Notes under the pieces: model-generated
Told to the model about the DNA's origin: nothing
The model's database searches: none
Seen by the model: only the letters and a program-made list of their open reading frames with translations
Part shown: in pieces, positions 22,208-33,168 of the stretch
How the letters are laid out: each line of letters starts with the position of its first letter
Position numbering within the stretch: position 1 is the first letter of the stretch
Translations under genes and position numbers: made by a program
DNA from: Symsagittifera roscoffensis
Lineage: Eukaryota; Xenacoelomorpha; Acoela; Convolutidae
Length of the DNA stretch: 64,000 nucleotides
Reading direction: 5' to 3'
NCBI RefSeq assembly: GCF_963678635.1
Contig: NC_087065.1
Span: forward strand, 48,300,381-48,364,380

Positions 22208-25207
22208 CTCGCTCCTCAGTTCCAAGAATCGTTCAACCAAGTGGCCAGAGCAACAATGGATGAAATCAACCGAACCACTGGACGGACATTGGGTAGGATC
22301 GTTCCTTCCCAACGTCGTGATCATTCATCTAATAGCTCGGAGCGAGCACCCCACACGGTAGTGTCCTCGGGGACTGCGCATGGCAGAACCTATCAAAAGT
22401 CCCGCGTGGTAGACATTAGGAAGAATCTGATGACACGTCACCAGTTCACGCAAGTATCTGCGGAGCATCCTCGAGCCTGCCTGAATGACATGAGCTGGAA
22501 CCCCGCTACAAGCGACCAGGTAATTCCCCCAGGGAGTCGCCATTTGATCATAGGAGACAGTTTGGTGAGGGATCTGAATGAGATCTTCGTCTATGGTCAG
22601 GCTACCACTCTGTCCTTTGGAGGAGCCTCAGTGGCTCAGGTCATCAAGATGATGGAATTCCAGAGCGAGGATCACCTGGATACGCTGGTGATAATGCTGG
22701 GAACCAACGACGTCTCGAGAGCCCCAGTGACTCCCGAAAGCAAGTGGGAGCCTCTGCTGGTATGCCTCCTGAATGAACTGAAGGAGAAGTTTAGGCCCAG
22801 GTTTGTGGTGCTGTGCACGATACCACAAAACCCGCTGGTGGGCACCACAGTGGCAGATTTCATGAATGGCAACGTGACGCGGTGGAACGAAATGATCCGT
22901 GATCTGGTGAGAAACAACCCTGGCGAGTTGCGACTTCTGGATCTTGAAAACACGCTGCGCATGATTGATCACATCGCGCTTACCAGAGATGGAATACATT
23001 TCAACACCCAACGAGGAAGACACTGGGTGAATGATGTATTTCAGACGCAGTTGAGGCAAGTGGAGCAGGAGTCGAGGGCGACCAGTTCTCTGGCTCGGAC
23101 CAGCTCGACCGGAGGAAGTAGAATAAGGGCAAGCGTGCCCGAATCCCTCGTCAACCGCCTAGGGCCCTTGGCAATGGAGACGGACGTAGCCGCACCCATC
23201 GCTTCGAGCTCAAACGTGAGAGAGAGGCTAGGGACTGCTCCTCCTCCCAGAACACAACCGCTTGAAAGCCGACTCGGGAGATCAGTGGTTCAGAACAGGA
23301 ATAACTCCCAGACCGTGTCTAGGAGGAACGATCCGCCCGCCACGGCAAACCCTGCTTCAGCAGTAGGACCGTCTGCGAGCGCCATGCCAGCGGAGGGAGT
23401 TGAACCAGGCAGCCTGCTGCTTTGGAACCAATCAGACCCGAGTCATTGGGGACAGTGCAAGACGGACATGTCCGCGAGGTTGAACATGAATACCCTGACG
23501 TGTCGGGAGGACGCAATGAAAATGATTGGCGGAGAAAGTCCCACAGTGTCGCGACTATATCGGATACCGGGCGTGGATTGGCTGCTAGCAGAGCAGGAGC
23601 AGTTCAGCTCTACAACTACACTCCGGCATGCAGACTTGAATGGGTTGCCTCAGGACAATAACAAGCATCACAAGATGTACAGGCAGTTTGCTAAACCACA
23701 CGGTCAGACGCCTGGCGAGTATTCAAGGAACTACCCCCGAACTACCACGGTTGATGGAGATGACAGGAGATATGTGAAACTGGAGGCCCCAATAGGCGAC
23801 GGCCTGTTCCAAGCTTACGATCCCTTAGAGATGAAAGCTGCAAAGTATCTGATCGTGGCCAGTTCCGATTATCTCTATACGCCCCGTTCTCTCTTTTGGC
23901 CCGACGTGATTTTCTTGACGGCGCCTAAATTGGACTGGGGCCAGGCAATAGGCATGATGATAAGTGTACGAAGGGTGGTCAGCATGGAGCCGCAGGTGAT
24001 AGTGGTTGCAGGCTCAAATGATCATCTGCAAAGCAGGGGCTTGTTGTCACGTCTGACGGATGGGTCGATCCCGAGCAACGAGGTCATAGGGGAGGCGATA
24101 ATGACATTGCTCTCGGCGATGGCTGAGGTAGAAGCAGCAGCAAGTCAACGTTTCACCCAAAATGTGGTGAAGGTGGTCTTTGTGTTGTCACCAGGGTACG
24201 CTGCATTGTCAGAACCCCTTCAGTTTGTGTACACAATGGTCACAACGATAGCAGAGGGGAGATTCAACGTGATAATTCCTGCCCCGAACAGAGTAGTAGA
24301 CCCAGACAACTACTACCCGTTCCGATCTGAGCTTCCCGCCGTTTGGGCTGACATTTCCAATGCCATACAGGGACTCAAAGATTGTAGCACAACTCGGTTG
24401 GTGCTAGATGAGGTTCTGGGGTTGGAGCTGTCCAACTTTGCCAGATTGCTGAAGCTAAGACCAGGGGTGGATGACGATCATCTGTTAGTACAACAGGTGG
24501 CTGATGATCTCTGGTTCAGACAGATGGATCATGCCGAGAATGAGCAGGGCAGGACAGTCAGGAAGAACATGACGTCAGCGGAAGAGGATCTCATGGCAAT
24601 GGCTTTGCGCACGAAGCCGCATAATAACGTATGGTTGTACTTGTCACCAAGGCTGTGCACCTTGGGTGAGGACGCGTTCGAGCATGGGCCGGCAGTGATA
24701 AAAGAGATACACGTGTATCTGAAAAACTTGTTTGATGCCCGGGAGTTAGCTGGGGGCATGATGTTGAAATTGATGCAGGACGTAAACACGATGTCGCTGG
24801 ACAAGTTCCAAGCTGACGTGCTAGCCACGAGGGCACAGTACGAACGATCGGATGCCATCTTGGGTGGAATGGGAGTGGGATGGACGCCATCCTACCTGTC
24901 GACGTGCTATCCTAGGGCATCCCGGAACCTGATCGCGAGTTTTGTCAAGGACATCAAGAAGTTGTCGATTGGCCTGATATTAGCCTTATACGTGACATTT
25001 GGTCATGAAAATTTCGTGAAGGGGCCGGCGAATCTCTTCACCCAAGCGTTGATAGATTTGAGATTGGATGGACTCCTGACTCTGATTGCCATGACCTACG
25101 GTCGACTGGGTGATTTGCTTGTGCTGTTGCGTTACCCTGAACAACACTACAGGGACCGAGTCGTGAGTTCAATGCACAGTTGGAAACCGCCTCGCTCAGG
25201 AAGATGA
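22208..25207 (+). pseudogene. ORF2 of G: SGNH/GDSL hydrolase plus degenerate second SGNH-like domain
   Basis: Same frame as the preceding segment. The first domain has the SGNH blocks: GDSL-type IIGDSLVRDL (Ser codon 22559-22561), SFGGAS, MLGTNDVSR (22700 onward) and DGIHF (22988-22999), so Ser, Gly, Asn and the Asp/His pair are all present. Such enzymes hydrolyse esters of lipids or sugars. About 290 residues on, a second region has the same order of elements: LIVASSDYL (about 23850), VVAGSNDHL with G-S-N-D at 24011-24022, and DNYYPFRSELPAVW in place of the D..H block, apparently without a full catalytic set. Compared with copy 2, a 105-bp segment is missing near 23660. The frame is lost near 25145 by a 2-bp insertion. 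GDSL esterase domains are known in other retroelements (CR1-type LINE ORF1, some rotifer LTR elements). Confidence 0.7.
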
Positions 25208-27639
25208 AAGACTGGAGGACTCTCCTGCTCCAATATCTCTTGCAACAAAATAGGAGCGTCACGGGAGAAGATAAGGTGGCGACGGATACGAGTGAGTGCA
25301 AGCAATATTGTGGCATGCCCTTGCTGACAGATTTGGCTGTCGTGATGCGGATCGATCCGTTGGCTCTGATTCACGGACTGCGGGAATTTGTCACGGTGGT
25401 GTATGGACCGGTGATGTCTTTCGCGTTCCCGGACGTGCAAGTCAAGGCATACAGGAATTCTGTGTTGTATGTCAACCTGGTCTCAGTCGTGGACTGTTCC
25501 GTGCTGAACTGGGTAGAGCAGAGGGAGTTGAGAGGGCTGGCCAGTGACGATAGGCTGTTCGGAAGAATAGCGGAGCCAGGTTGGGTGTTGATGGATTTCA
25601 ACAACCACTTCAAGTGCCGAATGGGCCGTGAGGAACTTTCTCACATCCAGTTTAACCCGAAGCTTTGGAATTTGAGACCAGTAGTGAAGGATACAGGAGC
25701 GGCTATGGGAGTGCCACTCTTACCAGAGGCCTATGTACACGCTAAAGAGAACCAGCAAGCGTGGCTTTCTGGGTCCAGGCCGCTGCCGGACCAATGCCCT
25801 CGATATCCACCGATAAGGAGGATGTTGTTGGGAGTCACATCTCCCATCATTGCCCCTCGCATCGGAGCAGCTTGCGACGCAGAGAAGAGAATGTTGAAGT
25901 GGAGTGAAGGGATGGAGCCGCGCTTCATCGGCTGGAATGTTGCAGCCGCGCACACGTTTGACTTCTCATTTCCTGATTCTTGGAGTAGGAAAAAGATCAA
26001 GGCACTACCTTCCAGGAGACCAGAGGTCTCGGCCGAAATGTGGAAGGAAGTGTATTCTCCCACAGATGATTTGTCAAGACTGAAGTGGTCGGGAGAAGTG
26101 AAAGTAGTGATGCTGGAAGTGGCAAAGGAGAGCAGAGGAGGCTCATACATAACGATAGAGGATCTGGCACCACATGGCGAGGAGTCCGTAGAATTCCTGG
26201 TGAACGATGAATTGTTTTATCACGCAGGAGACATGATCGTACCGGCTCGGCCGGACTCGGGCATAGACTCACGACAAGGACCTTCAGGACCCAGGCCGAA
26301 ACCTGATGCAGGTGATGATGAATTGATGGATCAGGACGATGACGATAAATACATCGAAGGAAAGACGGGAAAACCGGGTGAGACGGATCTAGGAGCGTTG
26401 GAGAGAGACTTGCTAGAATACCGGTTTAGTGAAGACAACGATGGGGAAGTCGATGGGAATCTGTTGCTAATGACGCCATCGTCTTTCATGTCCCCTACAA
26501 CGGAGGCGTCGGCCGACTTATCCCCGATGGACCCAATAAGCCAGGCGAGAGAATGCCGAAGCAGGGATCCGCAGAGATTGCTCCATGAGTCACCGAGGAG
26601 GAGAAAAATTGAAGAATCAATGAGGGTATCCTTCCTGAGCACGCTGCCGGAAGAGGAATGGGAGAGATATCAAAGTGAGTTGGAAGGCAAGACAGGGGCA
26701 ACCTGGAGCCGAGTGAATTTCATGGAAAGATCATGGGACGTGATAAGGCGATATGGGACGCAGTCCATAATGAAGGTGGGATTGAACCAACCCATCATGC
26801 GTGAGGTCCTGGAGAAAATAGTGAACTCCATGGAGTCGGATGTTCTGACCGAGTCAGTTACAGAAGACAGTGCCGATGATCAGCAAATCGCAAAGAAATT
26901 ACCTGTCAGACGAGCCAGGAAGGGGCTGAAGCGACTAAAAGGGAAAACAGGAAGTCGAGCCATGAACCTGAGAGTGGTGAAGTCGAGAGCCAGCGCAGTG
27001 GTGACATCTTTAACGAGCGCAGGTCGTTCAGGCGAGAGCGGGCAAGGAGATGGTGCAACACTGACGGGGGGAGAAAAAGAGAATCTGATACCCCCTATGC
27101 TCTTGGCAGGTCTGACCACGACTGCCGTAAGATCAAAGAAAACAGCACGAACCCTGGCAGACACTAAATTAGAGATGGAGATCATCAGTCAATGTGGATC
27201 TGGAGGACTTGAAGATTACAGGCCCTCGCGGACCAACATGGCCATGTTGAAACTGGAAGGACAACTCGACGTGGTCGATTACAGTCGAGTCACTGTGCCG
27301 GAATCGGTCCACATGGGAGATCCAGCAGGGGGTTATGTGGAGATGTTGAAAGCGAGAAACTCCGCGAGAGGGCACCTGATGGCTTGGAGCGAGAAGCGAG
27401 CCATGCAGGAATATCTGAAAGAGCTTATGGAGAATTCAAACTTAAATCGGAAAGAATACGGCACGGTAATGTCCTCTGAAGCGAACGAAATCGGATTAGA
27501 AAAACTACTAGAAATTTCTTGGAGGGCGGCCCTCCAGAGATACTTCGACGAGTCGATGCATGCACCTGCTACGGTGGCAGCATACCTGGTTCATCCTTGC
27601 ATGAAAAATGATCTGCAAGTACGATGGGTTGGTGCTTGA
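25180..27639 (+). pseudogene. ORF2 of G, middle part, unknown function
   Basis: Continues ORF2 after the 2-bp insertion; copy 2 is open across this point. I recognise no family. Visible features: an alpha/beta-looking part to about nt 26230, an acidic stretch (DELMDQDDDDK, about nt 26310-26350), a basic cluster KKLPVRRARKGLKRLKGK (about nt 26893-26945) that could bind nucleic acid or act as a nuclear signal, and a helical end. The frame is lost at about 27615-27630 through a 1-bp deletion that copy 2 lacks. Its length and sequence are preserved between the two copies, but they are recent duplicates, so this says little about selection. Confidence 0.55.
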
Positions 27640-28547
27640 TGGGCATCAAGAGCGCGGAATATGAAGCCAGTAATGATTCGAAATCACGGGAACAGGAGCT
27701 GGAGTTGATGGAAGCTCTGCGAGCGTTGATTTCAAAAGACGATTCTGCGATAGCATGGGCTAAGCGTAAGGATGCCCTTTGCTTTGTCAGGTTCGTGGGG
27801 GATCGTATCCCCACTCCTGTTTTGGGAGAATGTATAAAGATCGTTCGGCAAAAGGGAGTTGATTGCGAAAGGAACTTCCTTAGGGCACTCCTGGAACTAT
27901 ATCAGGATATGCCGTTGACTATACCAAATAAGGAGTCGAATGACATGGAGAGCTATCGCAAGTTGGAAGAGGTGAGAAGATATTCCAACAAACAATTGAA
28001 AGTGAGCCGGGAGTTGATAGAAGCAGTCAAGGGACAAAAAGACTTTGCAACATTAGGGAGACTGAAGTCGTTCCAATATGTGTCTGGCATACCTGGGATG
28101 GCGTATAATCCCTTCGTGAATGAAGAAGCCAGGGAAGCGTACTTCGACTATGAGCAAGTCATAGTACTCAATTTCTGGGTTGAACGGATTAAAGAAACTG
28201 GAATGCTGATGGTGGAACAACCCAAGCTGGGAATTATCTTGGAAGAACGAGTGGTCGAACCCTCGGTTCCCGAGCTAAAGGGGCAAGTGAGTTTTGATTG
28301 TGGTTCTTGGGACGGTCCCTTGAAAACCAGTCTAGTAACGATGTGGGAACTCATGAAGCCTTCTTGGTGCCCTCATCCTAACGCCGGTTTAATCTGGGAC
28401 ATGACGGCGGATGTCACGTTAGACCTGGATGATGACGCGAGTCTACATGATCTGGCCATGATACACCATCTGCTGGCCATGAGGTTGACGAAGCAGAAGA
28501 GCAACCCATCCACGGAGCTGTCCGAGGAAGGTCCATCGAGCAACTGA
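27624..28547 (+). pseudogene. ORF2 of G, end of the long frame (TGA shared by both copies)
   Basis: Continuation after the 1-bp deletion; joined in copy 2 to the preceding part. Helix-rich, with WVERIKETGMLMVEQPKLG and GSWDGPLKTSLVTMWELMK. It ends at TGA 28545-28547, and the same TGA is present in the other copy at 43188-43190, so this stop predates the duplication and may be genuine. Taken together, and discounting private lesions, ORF2 from 21344 to here is about 2400 codons. No known domain. Confidence 0.55.
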
Positions 28548-30092
28548 TTGAAGCAAGGCACATGCTTGGCTCAACATAGTGGGATGGAAGGACATGTTTG
28601 CAACTTGGGACACTGCCTGGTTACGCTGAGCGAGCAGCATCGGCAACTGGCACGATTGTACGGAAGATTGAGCATGTCGGATAAGAGTGGTATGGAGTTG
28701 GTCGCGGATTGTCATGGGGTGACGGATGTAAACTTGATCACAGCCTTGGGATTTTGTAGCATGACGAGTTCGATAGAATCGCTTGAGCGCCTGGAGCGTG
28801 CCCATGAGCTAGTGACGTCCCTCAGCGTGGAAGTATTCCCTGGAGCATTGCAGACGGAGCAGAAGATCGGAGGCTGGAGAGAAGCTCTGGAGAACGAGAT
28901 GAATCTGAAAGATAGTGAGGCCTATCATAAACCTACTGGTTCAAAGTATCTGGTGGGTCCTTGCTCCGCACCATATTGCAGTAGTAGATATCCTACACAC
29001 ATGGTGGTGATGGATGCGAGGACACAGCAGGTGTTGATTGACCAACTTTTCTCTGTGCCAAAGTGCGTGAGGTTGGCCAGAATGTCGGAGAGGTCATATG
29101 ATTTGTTGGCAAAGATCTTTCGGGCAGTCCCGAAGAGATCTGAAGGCGAGTTACAAGACGTAGTGGGTGAAGAGTTTCTGAGATTAAAAGAAGGCAATGT
29201 GAGTGAGTTCCAGAAACAGAAAGCGAGTGGAGCGTTACCCACTGAATTCCCCACCATAGAAGAGAAAGACGACTTACACAGAATTCTGATGGAGGTGGAA
29301 CCGTTGCTGGGAGCCTCAGGGTATCGGACCCGAAGGAACATAGTGAGAACCCATGGGGAGTATCCTTGCCACTGCTTGGCGCAGACGTTGTGGTACCCCA
29401 AACGCGGGAATCTGATGCTAGTATGGGACGTGGAGGAGTTGTACTCTACGGGGTTGCCCGATCAGAATCAACAGGTGTCAATCGTGGTGGTTAGTGCCAT
29501 TCTGGCAGTGAGATGGCTGGAGGCTAACGCGGACACGAGTGAACAGGAGACGGCCGTGCCGACTCCTGAGCAGCTGAGCAACGTGAAGATGAGTCGTGAA
29601 TTGGATCTTTTCAGAACCACCTGCAAGGTTCTGAGAATACCTAAAGCCATTGAAAGAATATGGTCAAGGCAAAGATTGATGCCTTGGTTCCGTGCAGTGA
29701 TGACATCATGGATGTATGAACGTGCGAAGCGTCACATGTCGAAGAACACGGAAGCCTATCAATCTTTCCAGTTAGATATAGGACCAGGAGCCTATAAGAG
29801 AGCATTCCTGACGCACAGAAACGCGGTCACCACGGCGGTGAAGCGGGTAGCTGGAGCGCCTTGTGTAACTGAAGATGAGAAGAAAGAGGTCTTAAGAGCT
29901 GACCTAGAACGAAATGTGAGCCTATGTCTTCACAACAGCTTTTGCAGGAACCGGGAGCAAAAGGTTAATGTTAACAAACCGAGGCTGTTGGAACAGGAGA
30001 GTTGGGGCACGGCCCGCAACTCCATGGACATGTTGAAGAAAGTCCTGGAAGACAGCGAAGTTGAAGATCAGGATGGAGAAGCGATGGAGTGA
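28548..30092 (+). pseudogene. ORF2 continuation or ORF3 of G, unknown (about 515 codons)
   Basis: Lies directly after the shared TGA in the same frame, with no ATG near its beginning; the first in-frame ATG is in SGMEGHVCN. It therefore looks like the C-terminus of ORF2 behind either a nonsense codon or a readthrough stop. Cys/His-rich spots (GPCSAPYCSSRYPTH; YPCHCLAQTLWYP) may bind metal. The rest is helical, ending in an acidic tail (EDSEVEDQDGEAME). No family recognised. Copy 2 carries extra private stops in this part (43358 and 43848 regions), and 15 extra bases near 44620. Confidence 0.5.
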
Positions 30093-30859
30093 AGATTATG
30101 AACGAAGAGAACAAGTGAAGACGTGAACAAAGAAGAGAAGAGAAAGAGAAAAAACTTGATTGTCTTTGTGTGTTAAAACTTGAACCAATCAACCAAGTTT
30201 TGATTATTGAACTTGTTAAACTTTTTGTTTTGATCTAGTTTGGTCAGACCAAACTACAGTGTTGCAATTGCTAAAATTGTTGAAATTGTTGATTTTAGTT
30301 ATGTCTATTTATGTATATATATTGAACATAGGTGAGTATTTTTACCTATTTAAACACGATTGAAGTTTTTAACCTGTGTAAGACACAATTTCACTGTGTG
30401 GCGACATGGTAAGTTTGAGTAAACTCGCTCGAGAAGGGTGGGTAACTCAATAACTTTCCTAGCCACAGAGTTTCTTAGTTTTAATATTGAAAGGACTGCA
30501 TAAATAACTGATTATACTTGGTGAGTAATGTTAAGTTAATTTTAACGGGTGCGTGGCCGTGCCACGTCCCACTTTTTAATCACAAAGAGCAAAAAAAAGT
30601 TTTATGGCAAGACGACGTAAGTAGTCAGAAAATTTTATCTAGGACACTCCTCATGGTGCAAATTTTGTGAAAATGTTGAAAGGCAGTGAAATGTAGTACG
30701 ATGCCATTTGTGAACCCGTAGTGAGTTGAGGTGGAGTAGATAAATTTCAGTTTCTTATGCAATTTGTAAGATTGATTACAGAGAAGCGGAACACTACTTG
30801 ACGATAACCCGGTGTTATGCGATCAATAGGGACATTGATGGGGACTTGTCCGGGGAGTA
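30093..30859 (+). other. 3' region of G between ORF2 and LTR
   Basis: Starts with a purine tract (30090-30155, GAAGAGAAGAGAAAGAG), then A/T-rich DNA with a perfect hairpin GTTTGGTC-A-GACCAAAC at 30238-30254. It ends GATGGGGACTTGTCCGGGGAGTA at the LTR edge; GATGGGGA or CGGGGAG may serve as the polypurine tract for plus-strand priming. Repeated at 44751-45517. No gene seen. Confidence 0.5.
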
Positions 30860-31742
30860 TGTGCCATTCTGCCAGATGGCACAGCGCAACCTTCCGGCGA
30901 CACGAGAAAAAACGAATAAAGGCCTTACTAACGAAAAAGTATTGCGAAGGAGGGTAGGAATATTCTAGAATTTTTATTTTCAAAATTTCGATTGAAAAGT
31001 GAATATTTCTGAGAAATACAAAAAGACGGCCATTTTGACGAAAAACGACGAAAAAGCAGAACAACGCCAAATAGTGTGAAAAACGGTCGCGCAAGAGACG
31101 AGAAATACAAAGCCTCTTATCGTGGCAACAAAGCATAATAAGACCCATATCAGCGGATATTAGTGGAGAAGGAAGCTTCAGTGGGGAAGGAATATACCAC
31201 GGAACCCTCCCGGGACACAAATTGGAAGAGATAAGAACGTTATCGCAGGAATATCACGGGAGCAAAGGCTTGGTCCCCCAGAGACTGTTTTATGTGAAGG
31301 GACTGTATAAAACTGACTGTATAGCTACTTGGATGTCGTGAAACTTTAAATTAACACCGGTATAGTTTGATATTTTAGAATTCGAGTAGCTAGAAAGAGG
31401 AAAGGGTCAATCCATCTCCAATGGATTTAATATAGAACTGTCACACAAAAACATATTAAAATAGGTTGTTCGAGCCGTGTTTTTAATGGCAATCACGTAG
31501 TCTGAGGATCCGAGACTCAGCTATGTGGTTGTGTTCGCATGTAAACGAAAGCTGATCAAAAGTCGTTTGACTGATGGCCTAAAAATAGTAACTTTTTACT
31601 TAGCCCTAAACAGACCAGAAAATCAACTGGCAAGGTCAAGACGGTGAAAAACGAGTAGGAGTAAGGTAACTGACGCCTGCCAGTCTTTAATAGGTACTTT
31701 TTCTACGCTCCGTCGCTGTGTAGTATTTGAGCGAATGTTCCA
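30860..31742 (+). repeat. LTR of element G, second copy (883 bp)
   Basis: Matches the 5' LTR with scattered differences, plus the 13-bp TGACTGATGGCCT insertion shared with the third LTR. TATA box at 31306-31312. Followed directly by X sequence (TTTGTTCTCCCC), as is the third LTR, which shows both right-hand junctions are copies of one event. Confidence 0.85.
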
Positions 31743-32245
31743 TTTGTTCTCCCCACCCTATAATAAAGTGTCTAACGACCTCAAACGTCGATTCACAACC
31801 CAACCCTTTTAAAGACCCAGGACTAATAGAAATTTTCAATCACACTAACCATTCAATTTAAGCTAAACAGTGAAGAACTTCGGTTATTCATCCTTCACTT
31901 AATCCCACCTCTTACCTGACCCACGCTAAACTTTAAATCTTAGTAGGTATTAAAATAGTATCTAATGAACTACCTGTGTTCTAATTATACCTGAACCTTG
32001 TGGATCAATTTACTATTCTCCAACCCTTGAACACAATCACTACCCCTAAGTAAGATTAAGTAAGTTAACACCTTAACTTAGAATAGCCACGAGAAAGTAA
32101 AAATCATTCTTCGGAATAGATGTATACTTCTCTCTCCAACCCTACATAAAAGACCCAAGTTAGGCTAACCAAAAAATCGTAAGGACTAACAATCTAGGAT
32201 TTTAAAATCACTAATAACAACCTTACACCCTTCATCCTAAACCTT

Positions 32246-32761
32246 ATGTCACTGAACAATTTGAGAAATAAACAAACAATCGTACTACACAATCGTAAAA
32301 TAAAAAACAAAACATACGATCTTGTAATTTCACCGCAAAATCAAACAATCGGATATACTCGCACAAAACGTCAAACAATAAAAAGAAAAATTTTTAAGTA
32401 AGCAAAGACAAATTACACGAAAAAGATTTCAAAGCGTAGAAATGCAGTCTCTGAATCAGAAGTCAGCAATTTAGATGCACTTAACAAACTAAAAGACACA
32501 GTAAATAAAAACCACCCAGTTCACCATCAATTATACTTTTCCGATTTAGAAGCTATATCACATTCATCAAAACAAGGAAAAATAAGAATAAAAAACATAT
32601 ACAAAAATAAACGAGTACGTCTATACAATTGGAATCAACCAATCAGACACATTGAACATTACGCACTAACAGTCAAAAAACGAAAAAATGAGTCAAAGCC
32701 CAAAGGACGAAAGTCCAGACGAAGACTCTGTTGTCCCACTTATCATCATTTCACTCACTGA
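32246..32761 (+). pseudogene. X small basic ORF a (in-frame TAA)
   Basis: ATG MSLNNLRNKQTIVLH opens a frame of about 170 codons, interrupted by TAA at 32399-32401; the same stop is present in the other copy. The product is Lys/Arg/Asn-rich and ends KPKGRKSRRRLCCPTYHHFTH, a basic Cys/His tail that could bind nucleic acid. It overlaps ORF b by 74 bp in another frame. It is too short for the track of long frames because of the stop. Not recognised; possibly an accessory protein or the start of Gag. Confidence 0.4.
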
Positions 32762-33113
32762 AGACAGAGGACAAATACAATTTTGTCATAATCTAATCGC
32801 AAAAATATTTGAACAAGGAATTAGCCCATGTAAAGCAAAATTCCCAGAAATAAAAATCAAAAGACAAATTGTCGATCATTATTTAAAAGGAATATGTAAG
32901 TTAACACAACAATATGGAATTTACACCATAAAACTCAGTACAGCAAGTAAACTTCATGGCAAATATGTTATCCAAACAGATGATGTCGACATAGAATTTT
33001 CAAAAATTTCACAGAATACATTAAAAACATGCAACATCAAAATTCACAGAGAGCAAACTCAATTTTCCTTAAGGAGATTTTTGCAAAAAAATAAAATTAT
33101 TTATCTATACTAG
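32688..33113 (+). CDS. X small ORF b, unknown (141 residues)
   Basis: Intact here and in the duplicate (47330-47755). Begins MSQSPKDESPDEDSVVPL. An acidic N-terminus is followed by an alternating hydrophobic/Lys region (KIKRQIVDHYLKGICKLTQQ) that looks like a small folded domain. No motif identifies it. It starts inside ORF a and precedes gag, so it may be an accessory gene or part of an interrupted Gag N-terminus. Confidence 0.45.
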   Translation: MSQSPKDESPDEDSVVPLIIISLTEDRGQIQFCHNLIAKIFEQGISPCKAKFPEIKIKRQIVDHYLKGICKLTQQYGIYTIKLSTASKLHGKYVIQTDDVDIEFSKISQNTLKTCNIKIHREQTQFSLRRFLQKNKIIYLY

Positions 33114-33168
33114 AAAGAACAGAAACCAAAAGCACATCACGGGTTCAAACATCAAAATCTTAGCATAG

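Larger units (their letters stand above)
7442..31742 (+). mobile_element. Giant Ty3/Gypsy-type LTR retrotransposon G, 24.3 kb
   Basis: Bounded by matching direct LTRs (7442-8311 and 30860-31742). Order inside: possible tRNA primer site, 3.1-kb leader, small ORF, gag, protease-RT-RNase H-spacer-integrase-macro domain, second giant ORF with SGNH hydrolase, 3' region, LTR. The order protease-RT-RNaseH-integrase and the YVDD RT place it with Ty3/Gypsy (Metaviridae-like) elements. It is unusually long because of the 3.1-kb leader, a ~350-residue insertion between RNase H and integrase, and roughly 9 kb of extra ORF. Base composition is clearly less A/T-rich than the X elements beside it. All large frames carry lesions, so this copy is not autonomous. 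The right LTR belongs to a tandemly duplicated segment, so the original 3' LTR may be the one at 45518. Confidence 0.8.

Noticed and set aside
7430..31750. Target-site duplication around the G element
   Set aside because: Bases left of the 5' LTR (CATCTTT) and right of the other LTRs (TTTGTTC) do not form a matching 4-6 bp pair.
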